This document shows, in pieces, positions 31,855 through 39,739 of a stretch of DNA of 64,000 nucleotides (position 1 is the first letter of the stretch; every line of letters begins with the position of its first letter). A program made the translations under genes and the position numbers. The notes beneath the pieces were generated by a model that was not told the origin of the DNA, did no database searches, and was given only the letters and a program-made list of their open reading frames with translations. This stretch comes from Rheinheimera sp. A13L. GTDB taxonomy: Bacteria > Pseudomonadota > Gammaproteobacteria > Enterobacterales > Alteromonadaceae. The stretch is taken from positions 1 through 64,000 of the forward strand of contig NZ_AFHI01000013.1 of NCBI RefSeq assembly GCF_000217935.1. The letters are read 5' to 3'.

Positions 31855-33489
31855 ATGAAGTTTAATCTGGTTAGTTTTATTCTGAGTAAGCTGGGCAGCA
31901 AAAGAAATAAAATTGTGGCCTCCGTCATTTTCGCCGGTATTACCAATGGCATGGTGATGCTGGTGATTAATGATGTTGCAAAAGACTTTAATGAAATCAA
32001 TGTCAGAAACTTGTTGTTTTTTGCCTTATGCATTTTTGGTTTTATGTATGCAAGACGCTACTCTGAATACAATACTCAGGCCTGTGTACAGTCTGCGATT
32101 TCCGAGCGCCATTTAACCATCATAGATAAGTTGCGAAAAAGCTCTCTGAGCCAGTATGAAAAAATTGGCAAAATGAGCGTGATCAGTAACCTGCTCGACA
32201 ACTCCCAGATTATTTATGAATCCACCCGTATTTTAGTCCACGTCAGTACTGCTGGTGTGATGCTGATTTTCTGTTTTGGCTATATAGCCTGGCTGTCGAC
32301 TATCGCATTTTGGATGTGTGCCCTGATCCTGACGATAGGCATTTTCACCTATAAAAGAGCACAACGTCAGGTGGTAGAGCTTTATCATCAGTTTCAGGCG
32401 AAAGATGCTGAGTTTTTTAACGCTTTGAATCATTTTCTCGACGGCTTTAAAGAGCTGAAAATTTCCAGAGAAAAAAGCAACGATATTTATCTTAATGAAT
32501 TCAGTGCCAACCTTCATCAATCGGTAGAGTTAAAGCTGAAATCTGAGAAAAAAGTAGTGACCAACACTACTTTTATCCAAAGCCTGTTTTACGTCTTAAT
32601 GGCCAGCATCGTATTTTTATTACCTCAGTTGGATGAAGCAGAGCCCAGCGTGCTGATGTCTATCACTGCAGTGGTGCTTTTTATGTCTGGCGCTATAGGG
32701 CTGTTAGTTGAGGCGATGCCGCTGGTGATGAAGGCAGATATTGCTCTGAGTAATCTGGATAAAATGGAGAGCAGGATCAATCAGGCTCTGGAATGCGAAC
32801 AGCAGAACAGACCCGGTTACTTTAATGACTTCTCCAGCATCAGGTTAAGTGATTTAAGCTACAACTATCTGGATGAAACTAAAAATAAAATGTTCAGCAT
32901 AGGGCCTGTTGATCTGACGCTGAATCGCGGTGAAATTATTTTCCTGGTCGGGGGTAATGGAAGTGGAAAAACCACCTTGCTGAAAAACCTCTGTGGTTTA
33001 TACAGCCCTTCATCCGGCTCCATTCATATTGACGATCGTACCTTGCAGCACGATAGCTATGACGATTTCCGTAATTTGTTTTCTATCGTATTAACTGATT
33101 TCCACTTGTTTGAAAAGTTGTATGGTCTGGACAAATACGAAGAGAAAGATGTCAACGATTTACTGGCACGGATGCAGATTGAAAACAAAACCCAGTTTAA
33201 AAATGGACGTTTCAGCAGCCTGGATTTATCCACAGGTCAGCGTAAACGTATCGCTTTAATAGTCTCCTTGCTCGAAGACAAACCTATTATGGTGTTTGAT
33301 GAAGTGGCGGCGGATCAGGACCCTGAATTCAGGGAAGAGTATTACCGGGTCATACTGCCTGAACTGAAAAAACAAAACAAAACCATTATTCTGGTCAGTC
33401 ATGACGACAGATATTTTGATATGGCCGACACATTAATCAAGCTTGAATATGGAAAAATTGCCAGCATAACCAGGCAGGAGCACGAATGA
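31855..33489 (+). CDS. ABC exporter of the cyclic-peptide (PvdE/SyrD) type
   Basis: A 544-aa half-transporter with a permease fused to an ATPase. About six membrane segments lie in residues 18-290. The ATPase half has Walker A GGNGSGKTT (~366), signature LSTGQRKR (~458), Walker B IMVFDEVAADQDP (~478-490) and VSHDD (~517). The DEVAADQDPEFR run and the overall length match the cyclic-peptide transporter family that exports pyoverdine precursors and syringomycin-type NRPS products, so the adjacent NRPS peptide is the natural substrate (inference). No strong ribosome binding site precedes this ATG. The best one (AAGAGAG) serves an 8-codon frame at 31839 that overlaps the start. The stop overlaps the next gene by 4 bases (ATGA). 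Confidence 0.9.
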   Translation: MKFNLVSFILSKLGSKRNKIVASVIFAGITNGMVMLVINDVAKDFNEINVRNLLFFALCIFGFMYARRYSEYNTQACVQSAISERHLTIIDKLRKSSLSQYEKIGKMSVISNLLDNSQIIYESTRILVHVSTAGVMLIFCFGYIAWLSTIAFWMCALILTIGIFTYKRAQRQVVELYHQFQAKDAEFFNALNHFLDGFKELKISREKSNDIYLNEFSANLHQSVELKLKSEKKVVTNTTFIQSLFYVLMASIVFLLPQLDEAEPSVLMSITAVVLFMSGAIGLLVEAMPLVMKADIALSNLDKMESRINQALECEQQNRPGYFNDFSSIRLSDLSYNYLDETKNKMFSIGPVDLTLNRGEIIFLVGGNGSGKTTLLKNLCGLYSPSSGSIHIDDRTLQHDSYDDFRNLFSIVLTDFHLFEKLYGLDKYEEKDVNDLLARMQIENKTQFKNGRFSSLDLSTGQRKRIALIVSLLEDKPIMVFDEVAADQDPEFREEYYRVILPELKKQNKTIILVSHDDRYFDMADTLIKLEYGKIASITRQEHE

Positions 33490-34442
33490 GACTCAAGATA
33501 AAAGCTTTTTTTAACAGTGTCAGCGCCAAAATAGAAGAGTATTTACCTAATATTATTATCACCTGTTTTGTATTGCTGTTTTTATTGGTCTTATTCTGGA
33601 ACCGTATTTTTATTACCGTTCAGGCCGGTGAAGGTGGGGTGCTGTATAAGCGATTTTCAGGTGGTACTGTAGTGGATGAACTCTATGGTGAGGGGCTGCA
33701 TTTAATTTACCCCTGGAACATCATGGCCATTTACAACTTACGGGTACAAAATGAGTTGCACGATTTAGATGTACTCACTAAAGAAGGTCTGAAAATCACC
33801 ATCAAAATGGCCATCCGTTATCATCCGGACCGTAATATGGTGGGCGTGCTGCACAAATATGTAGGTCAGGATTATTTTAAAATTGTGGTCTTGCCGGAAA
33901 TAGAAGCGACAGTGCGTTCTTATGTGGTAGATGATGATTTAACCAATATTTATGCCACGCTGGCGACAAAATCGACCTTCCAGGAAGCAGTCAACGAAGC
34001 CATAGGGCGGGTTGCCAGAAAGTTCGTTACTGTGGATGAGGTGATGATCACAGATATTGTGTTGCCAGAGCAAGTCGATATGGCTATCCAGGAAAAACTA
34101 ACGCAGCAGCAATTAGCTTTTGCCTATGATTTCCGGATCATCAGAGAAGAAAAAGAAGCAGAGCGTAAACGTGTGGAAGCCGAGGGTGTCAGCAGGTATA
34201 ACACTATAGTCAATTCAAGCCTTAGTGGTAACGTATTGTTATGGAAGGGGATTGAAGCAACAAAAGATATTGCCAAGTCTGAAAACTCCAAAGTTATTCT
34301 TATAGGCCCAGACAGAAACTCTTTGCCTATTATCCTCAACGCTGAAAATGAAAATTTCCGCAAACAATCCCCGCAAGCCTCTGCAGAGTCGGCTGAAGGA
34401 ACTCAGGACAATACGCCTGCTGCAAAGGCGAATCAGCCATGA
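33486..34442 (+). CDS. SPFH/prohibitin (Band 7) membrane protein
   Basis: A 318-aa protein with one membrane anchor at about residues 22-43 (ITCFVLLFLLVLFW), then a Band 7 domain (about 45-240) beginning with the GEGGVLYKRF and GEGLHLIYPW signatures, a charged coiled-coil segment around 215-240 (REEKEAERKRVEAEG) and a disordered polar tail. SPFH proteins build large ring-like membrane scaffolds that organise or protect membrane complexes and proteases. It is translationally coupled to the ABC exporter (4-base overlap) and to the downstream receptor through a 17-codon frame. It therefore probably scaffolds or regulates the exporter (inference). Confidence 0.88.
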   Translation: MRLKIKAFFNSVSAKIEEYLPNIIITCFVLLFLLVLFWNRIFITVQAGEGGVLYKRFSGGTVVDELYGEGLHLIYPWNIMAIYNLRVQNELHDLDVLTKEGLKITIKMAIRYHPDRNMVGVLHKYVGQDYFKIVVLPEIEATVRSYVVDDDLTNIYATLATKSTFQEAVNEAIGRVARKFVTVDEVMITDIVLPEQVDMAIQEKLTQQQLAFAYDFRIIREEKEAERKRVEAEGVSRYNTIVNSSLSGNVLLWKGIEATKDIAKSENSKVILIGPDRNSLPIILNAENENFRKQSPQASAESAEGTQDNTPAAKANQP

Positions 34443-34488
34443 AAAAGCAGTTGAGTATGTCTTTTGCTCCTGTTGCCGGAGGGGCGCA

Positions 34489-36339
34489 ATGATGTGGCGA
34501 TTGTTCTATACGCTGCTGTTTGGCTACCTGCTTTTCGTCGCCTACAGATTTTATATGCATTCTCAACCTGTCACCGCTATTGATCTCAGACAAAACCATC
34601 TGGTGCAAAGTGAGGCGCTTGATTTAGCTGTGGTCTGGCCTGAGGGTGAAGATAAAGCCGGTTATGTCAAAGCGGTAAAATTGGTTGTTGAAGCAATGAA
34701 TGCAGAAGGATTGGGGCGTTGCCAGGTACTGAGCCAGGATACATTGACGCTGGAGGGCAATCAGGAGTGTAAAACTAAAACTCTGGAGCTGAACATCTAT
34801 GCCGAGCCAGCGGATAGAAATGCTGCTGTGAAACAAGCCAAGACGATAGCTGGCAATCTGAATACATTGGCGGTATTGGGTTACTACCGTTCAGATGCAG
34901 CACTTCCTGCCGCTGCCGTTTATGAATACGAAGGGGTGCTGATGCTTTCATCGGGCTCCACTAACGTTAAATTGACTCAGTACGACTTCAAACACATCTT
35001 TCGTAATGCTGCAAATGACGATAGCAATGCGGAAATACTGGCAAAATATATTCACGACCAAGGTTATATCAATGTTTATGTGATCTATGAGCGGGATTTA
35101 TATGGCACAGATTTTTCAAATTATTTTATAGAACATGCTACTGCTATCGGTTTGAGAGTGCCGGCGCATCCCTTTTTTGAAGAAAATACCACCGATTTTT
35201 TACCTGTGTTGTCGTCCTTACGCAGTAAAATCAGGCCCATTAATCTGACCGATGAGATTGCCTTACTGCAGGCCAAGTTGCAAAGAGCAAAACGTATTCT
35301 GCAGATTGCCCGATTGTCTACGACGGGGGACGACGCCAGCATCATTCAGTTTCTTACCTTTGAGCAAAAACAGAAAAATGGTAACAATAAGTTTTTTGAT
35401 TCCATGCCCAGAGTGAAACTGCTGCAGTATTTGCAACAGGAGCTGGAGCAAAGTTCTTCAACTGCTTATCTGGAAGCTTTGTTTCACAGTCATCAGAAAG
35501 AGCTGAGTTCACTCGCCAGAGAGGAGCAGTATGTAAAACTTGAACAGGTGAATGCTGAATTACAGATGTGGATTGATAGGGTGAAGTCAGTACAAGCCCA
35601 GAGTATTTCTCCAGCATCAGCATCACCTCTCCTGGCGAATGAACGCCTGACCATCAGAAAAGTGATCGACTTAGATGCCGATGAGGTGCTGCTTAAATTA
35701 GAACAAATGCAGAAACGGGTCAGCAAAATTAAATCAGGCAAGGTAGACGCCATATTTATTGCCGGCTTTACACCTGAAGTCGCTCTGGCTATTTCACAAG
35801 CCAGAGGTCTGAACATTGATCTGCCGATTTTTGGTGGTCATCCGCTGATCGATCTAAAAAATCACTGTAAAACACAGAATAACTGTGCCAGCTATGGTGA
35901 AGTCTATGCTCTGGAGACTCATGATGCGGACGAATACAGACTGGCGTACAACGCCACTTTGCAAGGAGCAAAACCCACAGAAGTCTGTGCTGAGGGCGAA
36001 GAAAACTGCTTGCCTGAGCGTTATGCCTGCCCACATTTTAAAACGGCTTATACAAGATATCAGGGGTTTGCTACGACTTACCAACAAAGGTATGGCATTG
36101 AGCCTGACAATTGGGCCATTCAGGGCTATCTTGCTGCCAGTATGATTCAGGAAACACTCAGGGCCTCCCATACATTCGAGCCTGAAGTGATAGCAGATAC
36201 ATTGCTGTACAAGGGTAATAGAGAATTTGCCGATAAAGGGCTAATGTTTAGTTGTAGCAGCCATGGCATCACAGAAGGCGATATTCTGGTTGAGGAAATG
36301 AAAATCCACAGACTGGGAGATCTTCTGAAAGGTAGTTAA
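34489..36339 (+). CDS. Membrane-anchored periplasmic-binding-type receptor with helical insertion
   Basis: A 616-aa protein. The start is ATG 34489, because GGAGGGG lies five bases before it; a longer upstream reading overlaps the SPFH gene and has no start signal. An uncleaved N-terminal anchor (residues 2-20) is followed by a type I periplasmic-binding fold of the branched-chain amino-acid receptor class. ALDLAVVWP opens the fold, LAVLGYYRSDAALPAA and VLMLSSGSTN resemble the ligand-cleft loops, and NVYVIYERDLYGTDF opens lobe 2. At about residues 243-415 the fold is interrupted by a Gln/Leu/Glu-rich, probably coiled-coil segment, then resumes with KVDAIFIAGFTPEVALAISQ. Cys pairs near 80-95 and 460-510 fit an oxidising periplasm. 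No permease of this uptake class is nearby, so sensing rather than uptake seems likely. Confidence 0.82.
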   Translation: MMWRLFYTLLFGYLLFVAYRFYMHSQPVTAIDLRQNHLVQSEALDLAVVWPEGEDKAGYVKAVKLVVEAMNAEGLGRCQVLSQDTLTLEGNQECKTKTLELNIYAEPADRNAAVKQAKTIAGNLNTLAVLGYYRSDAALPAAAVYEYEGVLMLSSGSTNVKLTQYDFKHIFRNAANDDSNAEILAKYIHDQGYINVYVIYERDLYGTDFSNYFIEHATAIGLRVPAHPFFEENTTDFLPVLSSLRSKIRPINLTDEIALLQAKLQRAKRILQIARLSTTGDDASIIQFLTFEQKQKNGNNKFFDSMPRVKLLQYLQQELEQSSSTAYLEALFHSHQKELSSLAREEQYVKLEQVNAELQMWIDRVKSVQAQSISPASASPLLANERLTIRKVIDLDADEVLLKLEQMQKRVSKIKSGKVDAIFIAGFTPEVALAISQARGLNIDLPIFGGHPLIDLKNHCKTQNNCASYGEVYALETHDADEYRLAYNATLQGAKPTEVCAEGEENCLPERYACPHFKTAYTRYQGFATTYQQRYGIEPDNWAIQGYLAASMIQETLRASHTFEPEVIADTLLYKGNREFADKGLMFSCSSHGITEGDILVEEMKIHRLGDLLKGS

Positions 36340-36355
36340 CTAAAAGGAGAGAACT

Positions 36356-36520
36356 ATGTACGTATTAGTTTATTTGTTGTTGTGTGCCGCAGTTGCCTAT
36401 ATGGGCAGAGAGCGTAAATTAGGTTTTTGGGGTTATTTATTCGCCTCCATGTTATTTACTCCGCTTATCGGTGTAGTCTTGTTGCTGGCGTCAGATAAGA
36501 AAGTGGCTGTTGCTGGTTAA
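36356..36520 (+). CDS. Small two-helix membrane protein, 54 aa
   Basis: The frame begins MYVLVYLLLCAAVAYMGRER and continues with a second hydrophobic helix ending in VVLLLASDKK. The pattern G-R-x-R-K-x-G-F-W-G-x6-S-x3-TPLIG is conserved among tiny membrane proteins of unknown function. AAAAGGAGAG ends four bases before the ATG, a strong ribosome binding site. The gene follows the receptor stop by 16 bases and closes the cassette. No function can be assigned; it may be an accessory subunit of the exporter or receptor. Confidence 0.75.
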   Translation: MYVLVYLLLCAAVAYMGRERKLGFWGYLFASMLFTPLIGVVLLLASDKKVAVAG

Positions 36521-36549
36521 GACAACATCTTCAACGAAGAAAACAATGT

Positions 36550-36630
36550 AAGGCGTGGCTCAGGGCATGAGGTTGCAGGACACTAGTTTTTTGTGCTGCA
36601 CCCGATTAGCCCCTAAGCTGCGCCTTTTTT
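36550..36630 (+). terminator. Branched hairpin with T-run after the cassette
   Basis: AAGGCG-TGGCTCAGGG (36550-36565) pairs imperfectly with CCCCTAAGCTGCGCCTT (to about 36626), and an inner stem TGCAG/CTGCA with CAC/GTG lies between. TTTTTT follows. This reads as an elaborate intrinsic terminator for the exporter cassette, or a small structured RNA. The stretch from 36631 to the J-domain gene holds only a possible promoter (TTGATG near 36706, TAGAAT near 36732). Confidence 0.5.
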
Positions 36631-36804
36631 ATTTTCCTTTTGTCTCCTGCCAGGCTTTAACACCAGATCCAGTTCAGTATAAAAGAGGTTCTGGTGCATA
36701 GCTTGTTGATGCAGTGATCGGATTTTCTGTTAGAATCGCCTCACTTTAGCGCTCTGTTTAATTGAGACCTCCAGCGCTTATGTTTTTAACTCAATGGACT
36801 TTGA

Positions 36805-37101
36805 ATGATTAATTATTTTCGCATTTTGGGCGTGAAATCCAGCGCCAATGAAGACGAGATTAAAAAAGCCTATAAACGTTTATCCAATAAATATCATCCG
36901 GATAAACTGCTGAATTTAAGCGATGACGAAAAAGAACAGGCTGGCGCACAATTACAACGGGTAAAAGAAGCCTATGATGTATTGTCTGACGCCAAAAAAC
37001 GCGCGGCTTTTATTAAAGATTTTAATAATGTGATAGTGCCGGACCCGACCGCAGCGATGAAAGAGCTGTGGGATAGTTATTACCCGTCCGTAAAAGGTTA
37101 A
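36805..37101 (+). CDS. Stand-alone J-domain (DnaJ-like) protein
   Basis: A 98-aa protein made almost entirely of a J domain: [20 protein letters not shown] as helices I-II, HPD at residues 31-33, and the helix III-IV segment [17 protein letters not shown]. It lacks the Gly/Phe linker, zinc fingers and substrate domain of DnaJ, so it would stimulate an Hsp70 partner at a specialised target. The C-terminus ([17 protein letters not shown]) may be the target contact. It is the first gene of a tight four-gene operon, 5 bases before the next start. The three partners are unknown proteins, probably its clients or adaptors (inference). Confidence 0.9.
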   Translation: MINYFRILGVKSSANEDEIKKAYKRLSNKYHPDKLLNLSDDEKEQAGAQLQRVKEAYDVLSDAKKRAAFIKDFNNVIVPDPTAAMKELWDSYYPSVKG

Positions 37102-37106
37102 AACTC

Positions 37107-37661
37107 ATGAGCAAAACATTCGACAAAAACCGTTTAGAAGCGTTAAAAACAGACGCTTACGAAAACATTGAATCTTATAACGACCCTGATACGCCAAAAG
37201 CGCTGGAAAAATTTACCAGCCAAATCAAAAGCATTTTACAGGCCGATCCAAAGATGTTGCATTCAGTGCCTGAATACTTGCCTGTGGCTTTATTCGGCCG
37301 GGTGAAATTCACCCCTGAAGCCAATCTGAAATGGTCGGGCTGGCTTGCCAAAAATACCATGCCAGTATGGGATGAGTTTAAAACTTCTGTGGCTTTTAAT
37401 AATGCCGATTTACCCCTGGTCAAAACCATTCGTGAATTTAACGAAGATTTACTGATCGAAAGCTGTGCTGTACTTTTTATGTTGAATAATCATATTGCTG
37501 CAGCGCCAGGCCCACGTAACACAGATGATGACGAAGACGAAGATTCAGACGAGTCTTCTTTCCGTAACGATGCTGATGAAGATTACGAAGGCAATGAAGA
37601 TGAAGAAGAAGGGTACGATAACCAATACGATGAAATCACTTTTAACCGGGAAGGGCGTTGA
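37107..37661 (+). CDS. Uncharacterised acidic protein (J-domain operon, second gene)
   Basis: I do not recognise this 184-aa protein. Residues 1-130 look globular and helical, without signal peptide or membrane segment. Residues 136-175 form an extremely acidic Asp/Glu-rich tail with Tyr and Asn. Soluble and cytoplasmic by appearance. The stop overlaps the next ATG by 4 bases (ATGA), so its translation is coupled to the third gene. Confidence 0.8.
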   Translation: MSKTFDKNRLEALKTDAYENIESYNDPDTPKALEKFTSQIKSILQADPKMLHSVPEYLPVALFGRVKFTPEANLKWSGWLAKNTMPVWDEFKTSVAFNNADLPLVKTIREFNEDLLIESCAVLFMLNNHIAAAPGPRNTDDDEDEDSDESSFRNDADEDYEGNEDEEEGYDNQYDEITFNREGR

Positions 37662-38422
37662 TGAATAATCTGATTGAAATTGCCGTTGCGGAAATTAAAG
37701 AACTCGCCATTGTTGAGCCCAAACAGGCCAGCAAAAAGTTTGAGCTGATGGCCAACACCATGTCGGACGCGCAACTGGTTGAAGTGATTGAAAACATTGA
37801 TATTGTAACTCTGACCCAAATTAACAGTCAGCACGATATTTCTTTTCCATCCATTATTTCTGAGCTGATGACACCGGAAAAAATCCGCGACATCGTTTGC
37901 CAGCAGCCTTTGTACTGGGAAGAGAAAATCAAAAATAATGCGGAAGATTTAAAGCAGCATACCTTTGATTTTTTGACCTACCTGATTCGTACTCAGGACA
38001 ACGAAACCAAACAGGCTGAAATTCTCGAGGCCATAGCGGAAGATCCGGCGGGTTTGTTTTATTTGTCTATTCCTTTTATCGAGCTGTATCGCGGCGAAGA
38101 AGTAGAAGATGAAGACGAAGTGCATGATTTATTGCACGAGGAAGAAGAAGATTTAGAAGAAGCGGTCAGTTACACAGAACGTCATCTGAACGAAGAAGTG
38201 CATGGTTTAGGCTATGACGACCCACGCAGTTTATTGGCACTCATTCGCCAGTTGACACCACAGGTTGAACAAGCGATTAAAAATCTGGTGCGTAACGAAA
38301 ATTCGGGTTGGGAACATATTATCAATAAGTTTGCTGCTGAGCTGGTGATGCAAGCCAAAGAGAAAAACCAATCCACAGACGAATACGCTGAAGTGGACGA
38401 TATGTTCAGCTTCCTCGATTAA
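37658..38422 (+). CDS. Uncharacterised helical acidic protein (J-domain operon, third gene)
   Basis: I do not recognise this 254-aa soluble protein. It is mostly helical, with an acidic run near residues 145-170 (EEVEDEDEV and HEEEEDLEEA), and its N-terminal part reads like short alpha-helical repeats. It shares the strongly acidic character of the preceding gene, which suggests the two bind the same basic partner or each other (inference). Start ATG 37658 overlaps the preceding stop. Confidence 0.8.
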   Translation: MMNNLIEIAVAEIKELAIVEPKQASKKFELMANTMSDAQLVEVIENIDIVTLTQINSQHDISFPSIISELMTPEKIRDIVCQQPLYWEEKIKNNAEDLKQHTFDFLTYLIRTQDNETKQAEILEAIAEDPAGLFYLSIPFIELYRGEEVEDEDEVHDLLHEEEEDLEEAVSYTERHLNEEVHGLGYDDPRSLLALIRQLTPQVEQAIKNLVRNENSGWEHIINKFAAELVMQAKEKNQSTDEYAEVDDMFSFLD

Positions 38423-38448
38423 GGCGAAGGGTGAGTAAAGGATCAGTT

Positions 38449-39345
38449 ATGCAGTTAATGGTGCGGGATGCCAATCAGGGGCCGTTTTTAACCAGAGTGT
38501 TAAACTATGCCAAAACAGAGCAAAAACTGTCAGAGGCACAGCTGGAGCAGGTCAAAAGCAAAGCTGTACTTATGAGTCTGAAGTTTGCCGATAAGTTTTA
38601 CAATAAATACAAAATGCACCTGTTAGAACAAGCAGCGCACGACATTATTGGTGTGGCGAGTTTAGGTTTGGCAGAGCTGTCTGATCAGGATTTAGATAAA
38701 GCCCTGGCTTTGCTGGTCAGCCCTGAAGGCATAGTCAAACCTTTTCAAAAAGGCTGGAGTATGCTGTCGCAGGTGAGCCAACTTACGCCTAACCGCAAAT
38801 CCTTGTATGGCGAAGTGGAAGAGCAGTTGCTGCAGGATATCGCCAGTCCTCCGGACATTGAAGAGTGGCAGGGTGTGGCTGTGTATCAGCAGGCACTGCG
38901 CGAATCACGTCGCCGTCAGGCCATCAGTGTGGTGAAACAAACCTATTTTTACCATACCCAGCTGGACCCGTTCGAACACTTTAACCTGGAAGATATGCTG
39001 GCTGAAGTGGTGCTGTATCGTCTTTGCACTAACGGCGGAAAGGTAAAACAGGACTTGAAGCAGCGGTTACGCGATATCGATTTGGCCGATGAATGGTTTG
39101 ACATAACCTTTATCAAAGCTCATACCAATCAAGTGCTTAGCTTATTACCAGCTGGTTTTTCTGAAGCTGTATCAGTAGAGCTGGGGGAAAACTTCCACGC
39201 TGCTTTAATTCGTACTTTGCAGTTTGCTAAAGGCTATAAAAAGCTATTGGCAGAAAATGCATCGCCAGAGCGCCGTGATGCCTACGAGCATAAACAGGGC
39301 ATGTTGAATCCACTATTAGGCTGGCCTCAATACATCGAAATGTAA
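38449..39345 (+). CDS. Uncharacterised helical protein (J-domain operon, fourth gene)
   Basis: I do not recognise this 298-aa helical protein, which lacks signal peptide and membrane segments. I start it at ATG 38449 because AAAGGA lies six bases upstream; a GTG at 38431 in the same frame is a weaker option. It reads as soluble, with charged amphipathic helices throughout and a YFYHTQLDPFEHFNLEDML segment near residue 165. The gene ends just before the 124-bp tandem repeats. Confidence 0.75.
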   Translation: MQLMVRDANQGPFLTRVLNYAKTEQKLSEAQLEQVKSKAVLMSLKFADKFYNKYKMHLLEQAAHDIIGVASLGLAELSDQDLDKALALLVSPEGIVKPFQKGWSMLSQVSQLTPNRKSLYGEVEEQLLQDIASPPDIEEWQGVAVYQQALRESRRRQAISVVKQTYFYHTQLDPFEHFNLEDMLAEVVLYRLCTNGGKVKQDLKQRLRDIDLADEWFDITFIKAHTNQVLSLLPAGFSEAVSVELGENFHAALIRTLQFAKGYKKLLAENASPERRDAYEHKQGMLNPLLGWPQYIEM

Positions 39346-39347
39346 TC

Positions 39348-39612
39348 CCCGTCGTACTTGAAGCCGCAGCTTTGTTGGCTACGAGCTCTCGCCCCAGTCG
39401 CATAGGCAACTATGCTCCCGGGGTCTCAATCCCTTGCCGCCGCGCCGCAACATCAATTACTTAGGGGCAAGCCCGTCGTACTTGAAGCCGCAGCTTTGTT
39501 GGCTACGAGCTCTCGCCCCAGTCGCATAGGCAACTATGCTCCCGGGGTCTCAATCCCTTGCCGCCGCGCCGCAACATCAATTACTTAGGGGCAAGCCCGT
39601 CGTACTTGAAGC
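39348..39612. repeat. Tandem 124-bp repeat, two full units plus a partial third
   Basis: GTCGTACTTGAAGCCGCAGC recurs at 39351 and 39475, and its first 13 bases again at 39599, a period of 124 bases with almost perfect identity between units 1 and 2. Each unit contains the hairpin GCATAG-gcaa-CTATGC and a GC-rich stretch, and ends with GCAACATCAATTACTTAGG. The same end sequence occurs near 39.7 kb and, with one change, at base 4 of the window. Together with the next element it fills the 394-bp gap 39346-39739, where I see no gene. Confidence 0.9.
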
Positions 39613-39655
39613 TGAAGTAACGGGCTGCATGCTCTGTGTATCAGTTTTGCATCGG

Positions 39656-39717
39656 GACGGGCGCGGATAAACCGCACCCCTACACGCCGCCTCGCTGCAA
39701 CATCAATTACTTAGGGG
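39656..39717. repeat. Composite of palindromic repeat and tandem-unit end
   Basis: GACGGGCGCGGATAAACCGC followed by ACCCCTAC (39656-39683) matches the repeat at 49166-49192 closely. It is joined to another copy of GCAACATCAATTACTTAGG (39697-39715). The two repeat types are thus neighbours here and at the left edge of the window. Confidence 0.75.
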
Positions 39718-39739
39718 ATATGGTGTCTTATAAGGCATT

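Noticed and set aside
34348-34488. Longer N-terminus for the receptor gene
   Set aside because: It would overlap the SPFH gene by about 95 bases, lacks a start signal, and would place the membrane anchor internally; GGAGG before 34489 decides the start.
1-39345. MbtH-like protein, phosphopantetheinyl transferase or type II thioesterase for the NRPS
   Set aside because: None of the frames near the NRPS matches these families; they must be elsewhere in the genome or not needed.
39348-39612. Possible CRISPR array
   Set aside because: Units are 124 bp and directly tandem with no short repeats or unique spacers, and no cas genes are present.
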